A stretch of DNA of 62,703 nt from an uncultured Marvinbryantia sp. (GTDB lineage: Bacteria; Bacillota; Clostridia; Lachnospirales; Lachnospiraceae). Under the pieces are notes generated by a model that was not told the origin of the DNA, did no database searches, and was given only the letters and a program-made list of their open reading frames with translations. This document shows, piece by piece, positions 1 through 9,209 of this stretch; the first letter of the stretch is position 1, and each line of letters opens with the position of its first letter. The position numbers were made by a program, and so were the translations under genes. The stretch lies in contig CAKRRF010000013.1 of NCBI GenBank assembly GCA_934394985.1, forward strand, positions 1-62,703, written 5' to 3'.

Positions 1-261
1 AAAGCTGTCAAGATACATCTGTTCCAGATCGTGATCCTGGGAAATTACACCACATATAAATCCAATAAAGTTGTCTGCATTGTCGATCATGAATTCTGAT
101 GCATCAATGAGACGAACCTTGTTATTTAATTCGTACATATGTTTTGAATTTTTGTCCAGGTAGACAATATTACCGTGTACAGATTTTATTTCAGAATTTA
201 CCTTATCCAGTAAACACTTTGTCTTTCCGTTTCCTTTTTCTCCAGCGATTATCTGTATCAT
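1..261 (-). CDS. P-loop ATPase-like protein, 3' end cut by window edge
   Basis: The reading frame starts at an ATG at 261 preceded by a GGAGGAG ribosome-binding site and runs off the window, so only the first 87 residues are visible. Residues 1-14 carry a Walker A-like sequence, MIQIIAGEKGNGKT, which predicts nucleotide binding. No further catalytic motif is present in the visible part. It has its own promoter overlapping the stop codon of the upstream carboxypeptidase gene, so it probably starts a new transcription unit. I do not recognise a specific function; similar short ATPases are often loosely named after PilT or ATP-binding cassettes. Confidence 0.75.
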   Translation of the reverse strand, partial: MIQIIAGEKGNGKTKCLLDKVNSEIKSVHGNIVYLDKNSKHMYELNNKVRLIDASEFMIDNADNFIGFICGVISQDHDLEQMYLDSF

Positions 262-294
262 CGTAATCTCCTCCTTCGGTTTCGTATATGTAAA

Positions 295-323
295 ATTATA
301 CTGCATTCATTTCTAAATTACAA
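295..323 (-). promoter_or_regulatory. Sigma-A promoter of the partial P-loop gene
   Basis: A TTGTAA -35 box (318-323) and TATAAT -10 box (295-300) are separated by exactly 17 bp. The -35 box overlaps the stop codon of the DacF-like gene. Confidence 0.7.
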
Positions 324-1382
324 CTGTTTTTTGTTTATTATTGACAGTAAATCGTTCATGTCACTGTACAGGTCATCCTTGGTATCTGCCTTCATAATAA
401 TACTGAAATAGGAATTCCCATAAGGGTCTTTCGAAAGCAGAGAAAGGCATGCTCCCGCTTCATCGGTGGTTCCGGTTTTGCCTCCGAAAACAGTGACATT
501 ATCTGGTGCAGATGCTTCACCGGTAAAATAATAGTTCGTAGCAAACCAGGTACGCTCGTACTGCTCTCCGTCCCCGGCCGTATAGGTGACGGTATAGTTC
601 TGCTGGTTGATCGCATCTGTAAAGGTGCTGTATTTGATAGCTTCATTAAAAATCAGATACATATCATACGGTGTAGTATAATGATTTTCATCCTGAAGTC
701 CGTGCGCATTTACAAAATGCGAATTTGTTGCACCAAGTGCAGCAGCTTCCTGGTTCATAAGTGCAACAAAACCTTCCAGGCTGCCACCTACGTGCCATGC
801 AATAGCATTGGCTGCATCATTACCGGATGCAAGCAGCATACCATAGATCAGCTGTTTTAATGTATACTGATCGCCCAGTTCCAGATAACAGACGGAAGAT
901 TCCGGATCGATATCCAGCGCATTCTCATCAATAGTGATGACATCATCCAGATTCCCATATTTGATAGCTACCAGTGCGGTCAGCACCTTCGTCAGACTGG
1001 CAGGATATAATTTTTCATGTACATTCTGTGCAAACAGTACCTCATGAGTGCTTAGATCCATAATCGTGCCTGCTTCAGCCGTGTCCAGATTCTCATCTTC
1101 AAAGGATACATCTCCTGCCGTTACACAAAGATCTTTGGTAAACGGCTCTGCACGCTGACTCTTCTGGGGAGTCTCCAGTACCCCACAGGACTGACTAGTG
1201 ATATCATAGGGGTTAGTAAAACTGATTTCATGGGAACGGAAGAAAAAATAAAATACAATAAATCCAATCAGTACGATCAGGCAAATCAGAAGAAGTAAAA
1301 AACTCAAGGCTTTTCTGCGTTGACGCCTGCGGATCTGCATACGCCGTTCCTGTCTGGTAAGTTCTCTATCTGTACATTTCAC
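318..1382 (-). CDS. D-alanyl-D-alanine carboxypeptidase, S11 family (DacF/PBP5-like)
   Basis: This is a low-molecular-weight penicillin-binding protein of 354 residues that would trim the terminal D-Ala from peptidoglycan stem peptides outside the membrane. It has a basic N-terminus (residues 1-24), one membrane-spanning segment (about 25-48), then the serine transpeptidase-fold motifs SLTK (129-132, nucleophile Ser129), SGN (186-188) and KTG (302-304) in the expected order. The start is a GTG at 1382 with GGAG about 12 bases upstream, and it overlaps the end of mgsA by 17 bases, so it is the last gene of the radC-mre-rod operon. Unlike classical PBP5 it is anchored by an N-terminal helix, and no C-terminal amphipathic anchor is evident. 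Confidence 0.9.
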   Translation of the reverse strand: MKCTDRELTRQERRMQIRRRQRRKALSFLLLLICLIVLIGFIVFYFFFRSHEISFTNPYDITSQSCGVLETPQKSQRAEPFTKDLCVTAGDVSFEDENLDTAEAGTIMDLSTHEVLFAQNVHEKLYPASLTKVLTALVAIKYGNLDDVITIDENALDIDPESSVCYLELGDQYTLKQLIYGMLLASGNDAANAIAWHVGGSLEGFVALMNQEAAALGATNSHFVNAHGLQDENHYTTPYDMYLIFNEAIKYSTFTDAINQQNYTVTYTAGDGEQYERTWFATNYYFTGEASAPDNVTVFGGKTGTTDEAGACLSLLSKDPYGNSYFSIIMKADTKDDLYSDMNDLLSIINKKQL

Positions 1383-1761
1383 GCCACTCTAACTCTCCTC
1401 TGTCAAGGGATTTGATCAGCATCTCAGCTGTGGCAAGATTGGTCGCCAGTGGGACATTATAGGTGTCACAGAGCCGAAATACATTTTTGATATCCGGTTC
1501 GTGCTTCTTTGGCCGAAGCGGATCTCGAAGAAAAATCATAAGGTCCAGTTGATTATGTTCAATCTGGGCTGCAATCTGCTGGATACCTCCCAGATGTCCG
1601 GCAATATATTTGTTTACATTCAGTGAAGTGGCCTCTTCGATCAGCCTTCCTGTTGTGCCGGTCGCATATAATGTGTGTTTTGCCAGTATACCACGATAGG
1701 CAATACAAAAATTTTGCATCAGTACTTTTTTGGAATCATGTGCTACTAATCCGATATTCAT
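1366..1761 (-). CDS. mgsA: Methylglyoxal synthase homologue with altered active site
   Basis: MgsA converts dihydroxyacetone phosphate to methylglyoxal and phosphate. The 131-residue protein keeps the phosphate-binding GTTG (35-38), the AHD near the N-terminus and the HEPD segment (87-90) of the family. However, the catalytic aspartate of the family GGDQQ motif (Asp71 in the E. coli enzyme) is isoleucine here, because the sequence reads GHLGGIQQ with Ile60 encoded by ATC. It is also about 20 residues shorter at the C-terminus than the E. coli protein. Position next to rodA and minD is common in clostridia. Fold assignment is secure; catalytic activity is doubtful. Confidence 0.85.
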   Translation of the reverse strand: MNIGLVAHDSKKVLMQNFCIAYRGILAKHTLYATGTTGRLIEEATSLNVNKYIAGHLGGIQQIAAQIEHNQLDLMIFLRDPLRPKKHEPDIKNVFRLCDTYNVPLATNLATAEMLIKSLDRGELEWREMYR

Positions 1762-1778
1762 AAAAGTGCGTCCTTTCG

Positions 1779-2882
1779 TTAATATTTTTTAACCTGAAGC
1801 CCAACATTTAATACCAGTCCGATACCAATGAACAAGGTGATCAGTGAAGACAGTCCGGAACTTACAAAAGGAAGTGGTAGTCCGGTATTTGGCATCAGTC
1901 CTGTAGCAACGCAGATATTCATGATACTCTGAAGTGCAATCAGAGCACCCATACCGCAGCAGAGGATGGAACCAGACTTTTCTCTTGCTTTTTGTCCTAC
2001 ACGGATACACTCAATGGCAATGAGCATTTCCAGAATAATAATAATACAGCATCCCAGAAAGCCGATTTCTTCTCCTGCAACAGCAAAGATAAAGTCTGTC
2101 TGCGCCTCCGGGATAAAGTTACCGTTTTTAACGGATTCAATGGCTGTGGTATCCAGGCCCTTGCCATAGAGCTGGCCGGAACCAATGGCCATAATCGAAT
2201 TCATCTGCTGCGCAGCTTCGGAAGGATACTGATCCGGATAAAGCCAGGCGAGAACTCGTTTAATCTGATATTCCTGAATCAGAGTCTGGCCAGGTTTTAA
2301 AATCATACTGATCAGTACCGTAAATGCGGGCAACGCTATAATCAGTATACCACCGATTACTTTATAGCTCAATCCTGCAACAAAATAAATTACAGAAAAA
2401 AGTATCAGTACCAGTATCGTAGTAGACAGATTTGGCTGTTTGTAAATCATAGCCAGCGGTACTGCAAGAATAAGCAGTGACCGGATAATGATCTTTGGCC
2501 TGCTCAGATCATCTTCATGTCTGGCAAAATACTGGGCATAAAACATAATCAGAATAATCTTCATAAAGTCGGAAGGCTGGATCTGAATACCACCAATTAC
2601 CAGCCATCTGGTTGCTCCGTTGACATTTCGTCCGATCACAAAGATGGCAGCCAGCATCAGCAATCCGATAAAATAAAAAATCCAGTAGAATTTTAAAAGC
2701 CAGGTATAATCGATCAGTGATACGATTATCATGGCAATCAACCCCAGAATCAGTCCAAGAATCTGTTTGTTCTGTACATCACTGTCCGCACTTCCGATAA
2801 TCATAATACCAAGTACAGTCAGTGCTATTACCCATAATACCAGTCGAAATTTGTAGTCTCTTAATCTATATTGTTTAATCAT
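1779..2882 (-). CDS. rodA: Rod-shape SEDS peptidoglycan polymerase RodA
   Basis: RodA is a membrane glycosyltransferase that polymerises lipid II during elongation, working with the class B PBP2. The 367-residue protein has about ten hydrophobic segments. It shows SEDS-family signatures such as GATRWLVIGGIQIQPSD, where the serine-aspartate pair sits before a membrane helix, the segment QTDFIFAVAGEEIGFLG, and the terminal LPLPFVSSGLSSL. It follows minD by 25 bases and precedes mgsA by 17, in the same operon as PBP2 (3787-6702). Its adjacency to mre genes and PBP2 supports RodA rather than FtsW or SpoVE. Confidence 0.92.
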   Translation of the reverse strand: MIKQYRLRDYKFRLVLWVIALTVLGIMIIGSADSDVQNKQILGLILGLIAMIIVSLIDYTWLLKFYWIFYFIGLLMLAAIFVIGRNVNGATRWLVIGGIQIQPSDFMKIILIMFYAQYFARHEDDLSRPKIIIRSLLILAVPLAMIYKQPNLSTTILVLILFSVIYFVAGLSYKVIGGILIIALPAFTVLISMILKPGQTLIQEYQIKRVLAWLYPDQYPSEAAQQMNSIMAIGSGQLYGKGLDTTAIESVKNGNFIPEAQTDFIFAVAGEEIGFLGCCIIIILEMLIAIECIRVGQKAREKSGSILCCGMGALIALQSIMNICVATGLMPNTGLPLPFVSSGLSSLITLFIGIGLVLNVGLQVKKY

Positions 2883-2907
2883 TGTTTTTACCTGTATTGA
2901 TGACGTT

Positions 2908-3702
2908 CTAAATGTTTTTCTTAAATATCTGTTTCAGTTTCTGCAATAACCCTTCATCCTGATTCAGATCAGGCAAAGGCACGGGTTCACCCATGATACG
3001 CCGTGCAATATTTAAAAACTCCTGTCCTGCCGATGTATCTTTTCCGGCAAGTGGTTCCCCCAGATTGGATGAGACCACGATATCTTCCTGGTCAGCCAGA
3101 ATTCCGATCAGAGGCGTGGCAAGTATTTCTGTGACATCTTCTACGGACATCATCTCGCCTCTTGCTACCATGGCCGGACGTATACGATTGATCATCAATT
3201 CTATTTGTTTCATTTGTGCAGCCTCCAGAAGACCGATAATACGATCGGCATCACGGATAGCGGAAACTTCCGGTGTGGTTACTACAACAGCCCTGTCAGC
3301 CGGAGCAATGGCATTTTGAAAGCCCTGTTCGATTCCGGCCGGGCAGTCCATCAGAATGTAATCAAAATGCTGTCTCAGTTCATCTGTCAATTTGATCAGC
3401 TGCTGTGGTGTCACAGAAGACTTATCTCTGGTCTGAGCTGCAGGCAACAGGTACAGACCGGGATAATGCTTATCCCGGACAAGCGCCTGCTTTAATCTAC
3501 AGTTTCCTTCTGTCACATCAATCAGATTGTAGACAATCCGATTTTCAAGCCCCATGACTACATCCAGGTTGCGAAGTCCCAGATCTGTGTCAACGACCAC
3601 ACATTTTTTCTCCATTCTGGCAAAGGCAGCGCCGAGATTGGCGCACAGTGTAGTTTTTCCCACACCACCCTTTCCAGAAGTAATGACAATCACTTCACTC
3701 AT
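2908..3702 (-). CDS. minD: Septum-site ATPase MinD
   Basis: MinD is a membrane-binding ParA-type ATPase that helps place the division septum. The deviant Walker A motif KGGVGKTT is near the N-terminus, followed by switch sequences including DCPAGIEQGF and TTPEVSAIRDADR. The C-terminal amphipathic stretch GLLQKLKQIFKKNI fits a membrane-targeting helix. An ATG 15 bases further upstream contains the ribosome-binding site (ATGGGAGGA), so the second ATG at 3702 is taken as the start, giving 264 residues. It lies between PBP2 and rodA. Neither minC nor minE is present, although both commonly flank minD in clostridia; only 84 bases precede it and 25 follow it. Confidence 0.92.
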   Translation of the reverse strand: MSEVIVITSGKGGVGKTTLCANLGAAFARMEKKCVVVDTDLGLRNLDVVMGLENRIVYNLIDVTEGNCRLKQALVRDKHYPGLYLLPAAQTRDKSSVTPQQLIKLTDELRQHFDYILMDCPAGIEQGFQNAIAPADRAVVVTTPEVSAIRDADRIIGLLEAAQMKQIELMINRIRPAMVARGEMMSVEDVTEILATPLIGILADQEDIVVSSNLGEPLAGKDTSAGQEFLNIARRIMGEPVPLPDLNQDEGLLQKLKQIFKKNI

Positions 3703-3786
3703 GCGATATCCTCCCATCTTCTATACGGGGATTTCCCGTTATCTGTCTGTGGTATCTTCGCGTTACTGTCTTTTACAATCAGTCTA

Positions 3787-6702
3787 TTAGTCAGTACGTG
3801 CACCGGAAATGGTTCCACCGGAGTAAACGGATGCATGTCCGGTAATCAGCGTATCTTTATCAGCCAGATCATAGATATAGCGGATCATATCCTTTGCAAG
3901 AAGAGACGCATTCGCTGATGTATAACCGTTGGTGATACGGCAGGCAATGGCAATCTCCGGATTATCATAAGGGGCATAACCGATAAACAAAGCGTGGCTT
4001 GGTACACCGGTCTCTTCGGCGGTACCAGTCTTACCGGCCATATCGATCTCGATATCCTGCCAGTAGGTGTTCTGCTTAATCATCTGGTTCATACCGGTAT
4101 GAATGGTGTTCCACAGGCTGTCTGTGGCTTCCACGGTACTGTGAATCACCGGTTCTTTTTCCATGATGGTTCGTCCGGTTGAATCCGTGATCTTGTCAAC
4201 CAGAGTCAGATCATAGCAAGTACCACTGTTTGCAATCGTTGCTGCATAGCGGGCCAGCTGTACTGTGGCATAAGCATTGTTACCCTGTCCCATGGCAGAT
4301 GGTGCTTCTGCCTGATCCGAAATACGTGGCGTACTTTCATCCATCTCGATACCAGTCTCCTGATCAAATCCGAACATGGAAGCATACTTGGCCAGTTTGG
4401 CAATACCGGTGGCATCATCCGATTCTCCATTGGTTCCACCCAGGTTACCAAGGCGGACACCAACTGCATTGAAGAAGTAGTTACAGGACTCCTGAATCGC
4501 AGTAGCCAGACTAACTGAACCATGCATACCTGGATAAATCCAGCATTTAATAGCAGGATCCACATCCTCAAACTTACCGGTACAGTTGATGGTTTCTCCT
4601 TCTGAGATGACGCCTTCCATCACACCGGCTACAGAGGTTACAATCTTATACGTAGAACCCGGAGCCGTCAGCTCCTGTGTTGCCTTATTATAGAATGGAC
4701 TGGACTTATCGGTTACCAGTTCAGAGAAGTATTCTTCATCCATATCATTGGCCAGACGATTATTGTCATAACCAGGATAAGAGATACAAGCCAGCGTTTT
4801 ACCATTATTCGGATCTGTGATAACCATGGAACCGGAACACGGTGATAATCCCAGTGATGCCGGTTTGATCTCCAGATTATAGATCTTATCCTTGATGAAA
4901 TTGAAGGAATAAACACTGCCATCTCCCAGCCCCTGATAGGTGGCATCATCCGGTTCCAGAATGCCTTGATCATAAAGCAGCTGGCATTCGATCTGCGGAC
5001 TTAACTGGTCATTTTCGATCATATAGCGGTATACGATCTTGCTGAAGTTGTTATCGTCTGTCACATACTCCGACAGATAATCACACAGACTGGAGAAGAT
5101 CTCGTCGCTGTCCAGGAACTGGGTATCCGTACTGATCTGGGTTATGTCCATCCAGTCTTTCGAGATCGCATACGTCAGATAATCCCGCAGGCTGATGCTT
5201 TCATCATTGGTCCAGGCCAGATAGGTGCTGTCGGTGGTATCGATAGCATCTTCCCGGATAATGCCAAGTTCTGTCATTGTTGTATCCAGCAGATAGGTGA
5301 TATAAGCCTGCATCTCTTTGCTCAATTCACTGTAAGGCTTTGCCGAATCAGATAACAGTTCTGCTTTCAGGTCTGCAAACAGTTGTTCCTTCTTATCCAG
5401 GAACATATTGTAGACCTTTTTCTCCAACTCTGTTGCTTCACTGGAACGCAGATGGGATACACTCAGTACATTATTCTCAAATAATGCATAGTAAATATCA
5501 TAAACCGGAATAACAATTTCATTGGTACCTACCTGAGAATTATCAAATTCTTTATAATCCCATGTATTTGACCAAACAATTCCGGCAACGTACTGCTCCA
5601 GCAGCTGATAACCGGCTTTCTGCCAGTCCGTCTTCAGAGTCAGATAGATATCATCACCGGTCTGTGGATCTACCTGTGAGTCTTCCTTTAGGACCTTACC
5701 AAGGTTGTTTACGTAGACCGTTTTCTTGCCGTCCACACCCTGAAGCTCTTTTTCGTAGTACTGCTCCAGCCCGGCTTTACCGACAATATCTGTGGTATCG
5801 TATTTGTTCTCTCCGGAATCGGCATTCAGTGACTGAATTTCTTCTGCCGAGATCTTACCGGTATATCCAATGATGTTGGCATAATACAGGCTTTCGTTGT
5901 ATACACGGATGGAACTCTCCTCAACGTCTACTCCAACGTAATAGCCCTTACTTTCCATCAGACTGGACATGGACTTATCCGAAATATCCTTCGCAATTGT
6001 GGTAGAGATATATTTCTGATAGTTGTTCTGATTGATGGCACTTCGCATGGCGATGATCTTCAGGGCATCCTCCTGTGACAATGCCTCCGGAAGGCCATAC
6101 TGAGCCAGTTCTTCTGCCGTGTAGGGCTTTTCCAGAGAATCTGAGATTACCCAGAATCCATAATCGCCATCTCCACCCAGTTCCTTTACCATGTCCTCTG
6201 CAGACACTGCTTTCTGGGCAGGTGTCATATCTGCCGGATCCGACTGCCCGTATACATCGGCACGGAAACGAAGCAGATTGGTACCACTTTTTGTATATTC
6301 ATATTCTCCTGCATCATTGATTCTAATGGCAAAATCTGTATACACATCATCCCCGTTGGCGTAAAGGATCTGCATGATCTGATACAGATAACCATTGATC
6401 GTCAGATTTTTCTCCCTGGTAGTTTCGTAACTGCCCACATCCTGAAAGGTAACATCGTATGCGAGCTTGTTATAAGCCAGCAGGTTGCCATCGCTGTCAT
6501 AAATACATCCTCTGGTACTCGGGATAGATGTCTCTCTGGTAATCTGAAGATTGTAATTATCCTGATAGGATTCTCCGTTAATAATCTGCAGATCAAAGAG
6601 ACGCCGGATTAAAATAAATGCCATCACAACCAGAAGAACCGATAAAATAACTGATCGTGACTGAAAAAATCGTGAAAGAATTTTCTTAAATTTTTTAAAC
6701 AA
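3787..6702 (-). CDS. mrdA: Class B penicillin-binding protein 2 (elongation transpeptidase)
   Basis: This enzyme cross-links peptidoglycan during side-wall growth in complex with RodA and MreCD. It has a short cytoplasmic tail, one membrane helix (about residues 17-34), the pedestal domain starting at TRETSIPSTRGCIYD, and a C-terminal transpeptidase domain with STYK (Ser683), SCN (about 739) and KTG (about 891). At 971 residues it is well above the usual 600-720. The extra length is an acidic insertion of roughly 250 residues (about 380-640) between the pedestal and the transpeptidase core, which I believe is seen in other Lachnospiraceae. The gene overlaps mreD by 8 bases, indicating translational coupling. 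Confidence 0.93.
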   Translation of the reverse strand: MFKKFKKILSRFFQSRSVILSVLLVVMAFILIRRLFDLQIINGESYQDNYNLQITRETSIPSTRGCIYDSDGNLLAYNKLAYDVTFQDVGSYETTREKNLTINGYLYQIMQILYANGDDVYTDFAIRINDAGEYEYTKSGTNLLRFRADVYGQSDPADMTPAQKAVSAEDMVKELGGDGDYGFWVISDSLEKPYTAEELAQYGLPEALSQEDALKIIAMRSAINQNNYQKYISTTIAKDISDKSMSSLMESKGYYVGVDVEESSIRVYNESLYYANIIGYTGKISAEEIQSLNADSGENKYDTTDIVGKAGLEQYYEKELQGVDGKKTVYVNNLGKVLKEDSQVDPQTGDDIYLTLKTDWQKAGYQLLEQYVAGIVWSNTWDYKEFDNSQVGTNEIVIPVYDIYYALFENNVLSVSHLRSSEATELEKKVYNMFLDKKEQLFADLKAELLSDSAKPYSELSKEMQAYITYLLDTTMTELGIIREDAIDTTDSTYLAWTNDESISLRDYLTYAISKDWMDITQISTDTQFLDSDEIFSSLCDYLSEYVTDDNNFSKIVYRYMIENDQLSPQIECQLLYDQGILEPDDATYQGLGDGSVYSFNFIKDKIYNLEIKPASLGLSPCSGSMVITDPNNGKTLACISYPGYDNNRLANDMDEEYFSELVTDKSSPFYNKATQELTAPGSTYKIVTSVAGVMEGVISEGETINCTGKFEDVDPAIKCWIYPGMHGSVSLATAIQESCNYFFNAVGVRLGNLGGTNGESDDATGIAKLAKYASMFGFDQETGIEMDESTPRISDQAEAPSAMGQGNNAYATVQLARYAATIANSGTCYDLTLVDKITDSTGRTIMEKEPVIHSTVEATDSLWNTIHTGMNQMIKQNTYWQDIEIDMAGKTGTAEETGVPSHALFIGYAPYDNPEIAIACRITNGYTSANASLLAKDMIRYIYDLADKDTLITGHASVYSGGTISGARTD

Positions 6703-7225
6703 AGCTGTCTACACTCCTTTTTGCCGTTTTTTCAATTTTCTTATTCAGAAACAGAAAAACACGATAAAGCACTAAAGTTACTAAAACGGTATAGATCATC
6801 TCAGGAATGATAATCCGCTTTAAATAAAAAAAGAAATCAACTCTCCCCCTCAGTAAGAACTGAACTGCATAAACGCTCAGTCCATAAACCAGATCTCCGG
6901 CTGCTGTCAGAAGAACTGGCATTTTTACGTCGTCATCATAGAAAATCTGATAACAGTAACCGCACAGATAACCGATGTACATATAGATAAAGGCTCGAAA
7001 TCCAACTACATAGTAGCCAAGCACCATACACAGCATGTCCATGATAAGACCGGAAAAAAAGCCAATGAGCATACCGGATTTTTTCCCGCGCATCAGTCCG
7101 AAGGATACTGTAAAAGAAATCATCAGATTGGGTGTGATGGATGCAATGGATATGGCTGGCATCACCGTACACTGGAGAATCAGACAGACCAACATCAGAC
7201 AAAAAATACTTACGTTTGTTCTCAT
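6695..7225 (-). CDS. mreD: Rod shape-determining protein MreD
   Basis: This 176-residue protein with about five hydrophobic segments matches MreD in size, position and family style, for example GLMRGKKSGMLIGFFSGLIMD. MreD is an integral membrane component of the elongasome that bridges MreC to PBP2/RodA. It lies 15 bases after mreC and its end overlaps the start of the PBP2 gene. MreD is poorly conserved, so the call rests mainly on topology and operon order. Confidence 0.85.
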   Translation of the reverse strand: MRTNVSIFCLMLVCLILQCTVMPAISIASITPNLMISFTVSFGLMRGKKSGMLIGFFSGLIMDMLCMVLGYYVVGFRAFIYMYIGYLCGYCYQIFYDDDVKMPVLLTAAGDLVYGLSVYAVQFLLRGRVDFFFYLKRIIIPEMIYTVLVTLVLYRVFLFLNKKIEKTAKRSVDSFV

Positions 7226-7240
7226 CTTCCATCCTCCAAC

Positions 7241-8101
7241 TTATGATTTGGTCTTTTGCTTCAGATTTTTAATTACCAGGACTTCCTTGATATCCTTAAA
7301 ATCCACAACCGTAGATACCAGACCGGAATGAGTCAGATTGTTAGAATCTACACCAATCTCAGATATATAGCCGATCAGAATACCAGGAAGAAAGATATCA
7401 CTGATCTGGGAGGTCACTACCGTATCTCCCACTTTCACCTTAGAGTCTGGGTCATTCAGCTTTACCAGACGCACGGTTCCTTCATCTGTCAGAGAAAGAT
7501 CTCCGGCAATGATACAGGTATCTTCTGTTTCACTGATCTGTGCACTGACGTTACTGTAATCATCTATGATGGACCGCACAGTTGCCCAGTTTGGACCTAC
7601 ATCTGTAATGATACCGACCAGGCCCGAACCAGCCATCACATTCATATCCACAGCCAGTCCGTCATTGGATCCCTTATCAATCGTAAAAGTACTGAACCAG
7701 TTGGAACTGTCATCTTTGGAAATCACTCTTGCTCCCACTTTTTCATAAGTCTCATATTTGTGATCCAGCTCATACAGATCCCGCAGGCTGTTTAATTCAT
7801 CTTTATCCTGCAGCAGCTGTGTATTTTCGACCGTAAGCTGATCTACCTGGCTCTGAAGTTCTTCATTCTGGGCAACCAGCTTCAGGTTGTCTTCAAAATA
7901 ATCCATTTTTCCTGAGAACCAGCCTCCTACATGGTTGATTCCGCTCTGAATCGGAGTCAGAACCACACCCACCACATCTTTTACCGGGCTGTTGGTAAAT
8001 TCCAGGGCAAAACTTGCAATGATCATAATGCCACAGAACAGGGATAAAAAGAATAGGATTAATTTACTTTTGGTATGTTCTTCCATTGTGTTTTTTTTCA
8101 T
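7241..8101 (-). CDS. mreC: Rod shape-determining protein MreC
   Basis: MreC is the extracytoplasmic scaffold of the elongasome. The 286-residue protein has an N-terminal membrane helix (about 12-30), a coiled-coil stretch (about 70-105, NEELQSQVDQLTVENTQLLQ) and the C-terminal beta-rich domain containing VMAGSGLVGIITDVGPNWATV, which is typical of MreC. It is preceded by GAGGTTATT as a ribosome-binding site and lies 60 bases downstream of the MreB gene. Confidence 0.92.
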   Translation of the reverse strand: MKKNTMEEHTKSKLILFFLSLFCGIMIIASFALEFTNSPVKDVVGVVLTPIQSGINHVGGWFSGKMDYFEDNLKLVAQNEELQSQVDQLTVENTQLLQDKDELNSLRDLYELDHKYETYEKVGARVISKDDSSNWFSTFTIDKGSNDGLAVDMNVMAGSGLVGIITDVGPNWATVRSIIDDYSNVSAQISETEDTCIIAGDLSLTDEGTVRLVKLNDPDSKVKVGDTVVTSQISDIFLPGILIGYISEIGVDSNNLTHSGLVSTVVDFKDIKEVLVIKNLKQKTKS

Positions 8102-8161
8102 AATAACCTCATATCTCGCAATACTGTGGGATACTTCCCTAAAATAGAATCAGATTCCGTC

Positions 8162-9187
8162 TTATAGAAAGCTTCCCGTCAGATCCCGTAACGAATAAGT
8201 ATAGTTTTTCACCAGATCTTTCTGATTCATAATCGCCTGAATGCCTCGTAAAGTGGTCAGTCCAGGCTCCGGAACAAGAGAAACCGGTACTCTGATCTGT
8301 CTGCGGAAATAATCAGACAGATTGAAAATCATAGCTGAACCTCCGATCAGGCAGAAACCTGCTTCCAGAATGTCCTGATGAAACTGAGGAGGCAAACGGT
8401 CAATCATTCCGCGCAGTTCTTCTGCAATAGCCTGTATGGTATGCTCAATGCAGATGCTGACTGCCATGGACGTAACTTCTGCTGTCACCGGATGTCCGGA
8501 TACGGTGCTGATACCGTACACGATCATGGAATTGGCAGGACCGTCTCCCACGTATGCCAGAGCAGTTTTCAGACGAACCGCCGTCTTCTTGCCAATATGA
8601 ATATGAAACATACGTCGGCACATAGTAATGATATCTTCATCCAGCTGGTCTCCACCAAGCTGAAGTGTCTTGCTCAGCAGAATTTTACCGCCTGCAACAA
8701 CGGATACCTCTGTCGTACCCGCCCCCATATTGACCAGCATACTGGCTCTCGGTGAGTCCATGGAGACTCCGACGCCCAGATTGTCAGCGATTCCCTTATC
8801 CACCAGATAAATCTTATTCTCAGAAACGATATTAATCAATACCGAATAATACGCTCTTTTTTCTACCGCTGAAATATCACGTGGTACTGCAATAAAAATA
8901 GCGGGACGTCCGGACAGGATGGATTTGTGTTTTTTTAATAAATGCGATAATACGATCTCTGCATTTCTTGCTTCGGCAATCACACCGTGTGCCATGGGAC
9001 ATCCGGCTCTGACATTCACCGGTGTCTTTTCAAACATCTCATATGCCGCATCACCTATAGCAATGACCCGTTTTTCATCCCGAATCGCAATCATATTTTT
9101 TTCACAAACTGTAAATCGATTTTTTTTATCACAGATTTTGATGGTATCCGTACCAAAATCTATGCCAAGTGCATGATTAAATGCCAT
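8162..9187 (-). CDS. mreB: MreB-like actin homologue, divergent
   Basis: The 341-residue protein has the actin-fold layout of MreB: a phosphate-1 loop GIDFGTDTIKI (8-18), a phosphate-2 loop MLVNMGAGTTEVSVV (about 150-164) and CLIGGSAMIFNLSDYF near the C-terminus. It sits upstream of mreC as expected. Conserved MreB residues are altered: the EEP of the ATPase site reads DKG (130-132), and the phosphate-2 aspartate of DIGGGTTE is Asn153. It may therefore polymerise with unusual nucleotide turnover, or be a second MreB-type paralogue with a canonical copy elsewhere. Assignment to the MreB family is firm; normal ATPase activity is not. Confidence 0.85.
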   Translation of the reverse strand: MAFNHALGIDFGTDTIKICDKKNRFTVCEKNMIAIRDEKRVIAIGDAAYEMFEKTPVNVRAGCPMAHGVIAEARNAEIVLSHLLKKHKSILSGRPAIFIAVPRDISAVEKRAYYSVLINIVSENKIYLVDKGIADNLGVGVSMDSPRASMLVNMGAGTTEVSVVAGGKILLSKTLQLGGDQLDEDIITMCRRMFHIHIGKKTAVRLKTALAYVGDGPANSMIVYGISTVSGHPVTAEVTSMAVSICIEHTIQAIAEELRGMIDRLPPQFHQDILEAGFCLIGGSAMIFNLSDYFRRQIRVPVSLVPEPGLTTLRGIQAIMNQKDLVKNYTYSLRDLTGSFL

Positions 9188-9209
9188 GTTTTACCCCTTG
9201 TACTCTATT

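Noticed and set aside
3703..3786. Remnant minC between PBP2 and minD
   Set aside because: The 84-base gap holds no coding sequence resembling MinC.
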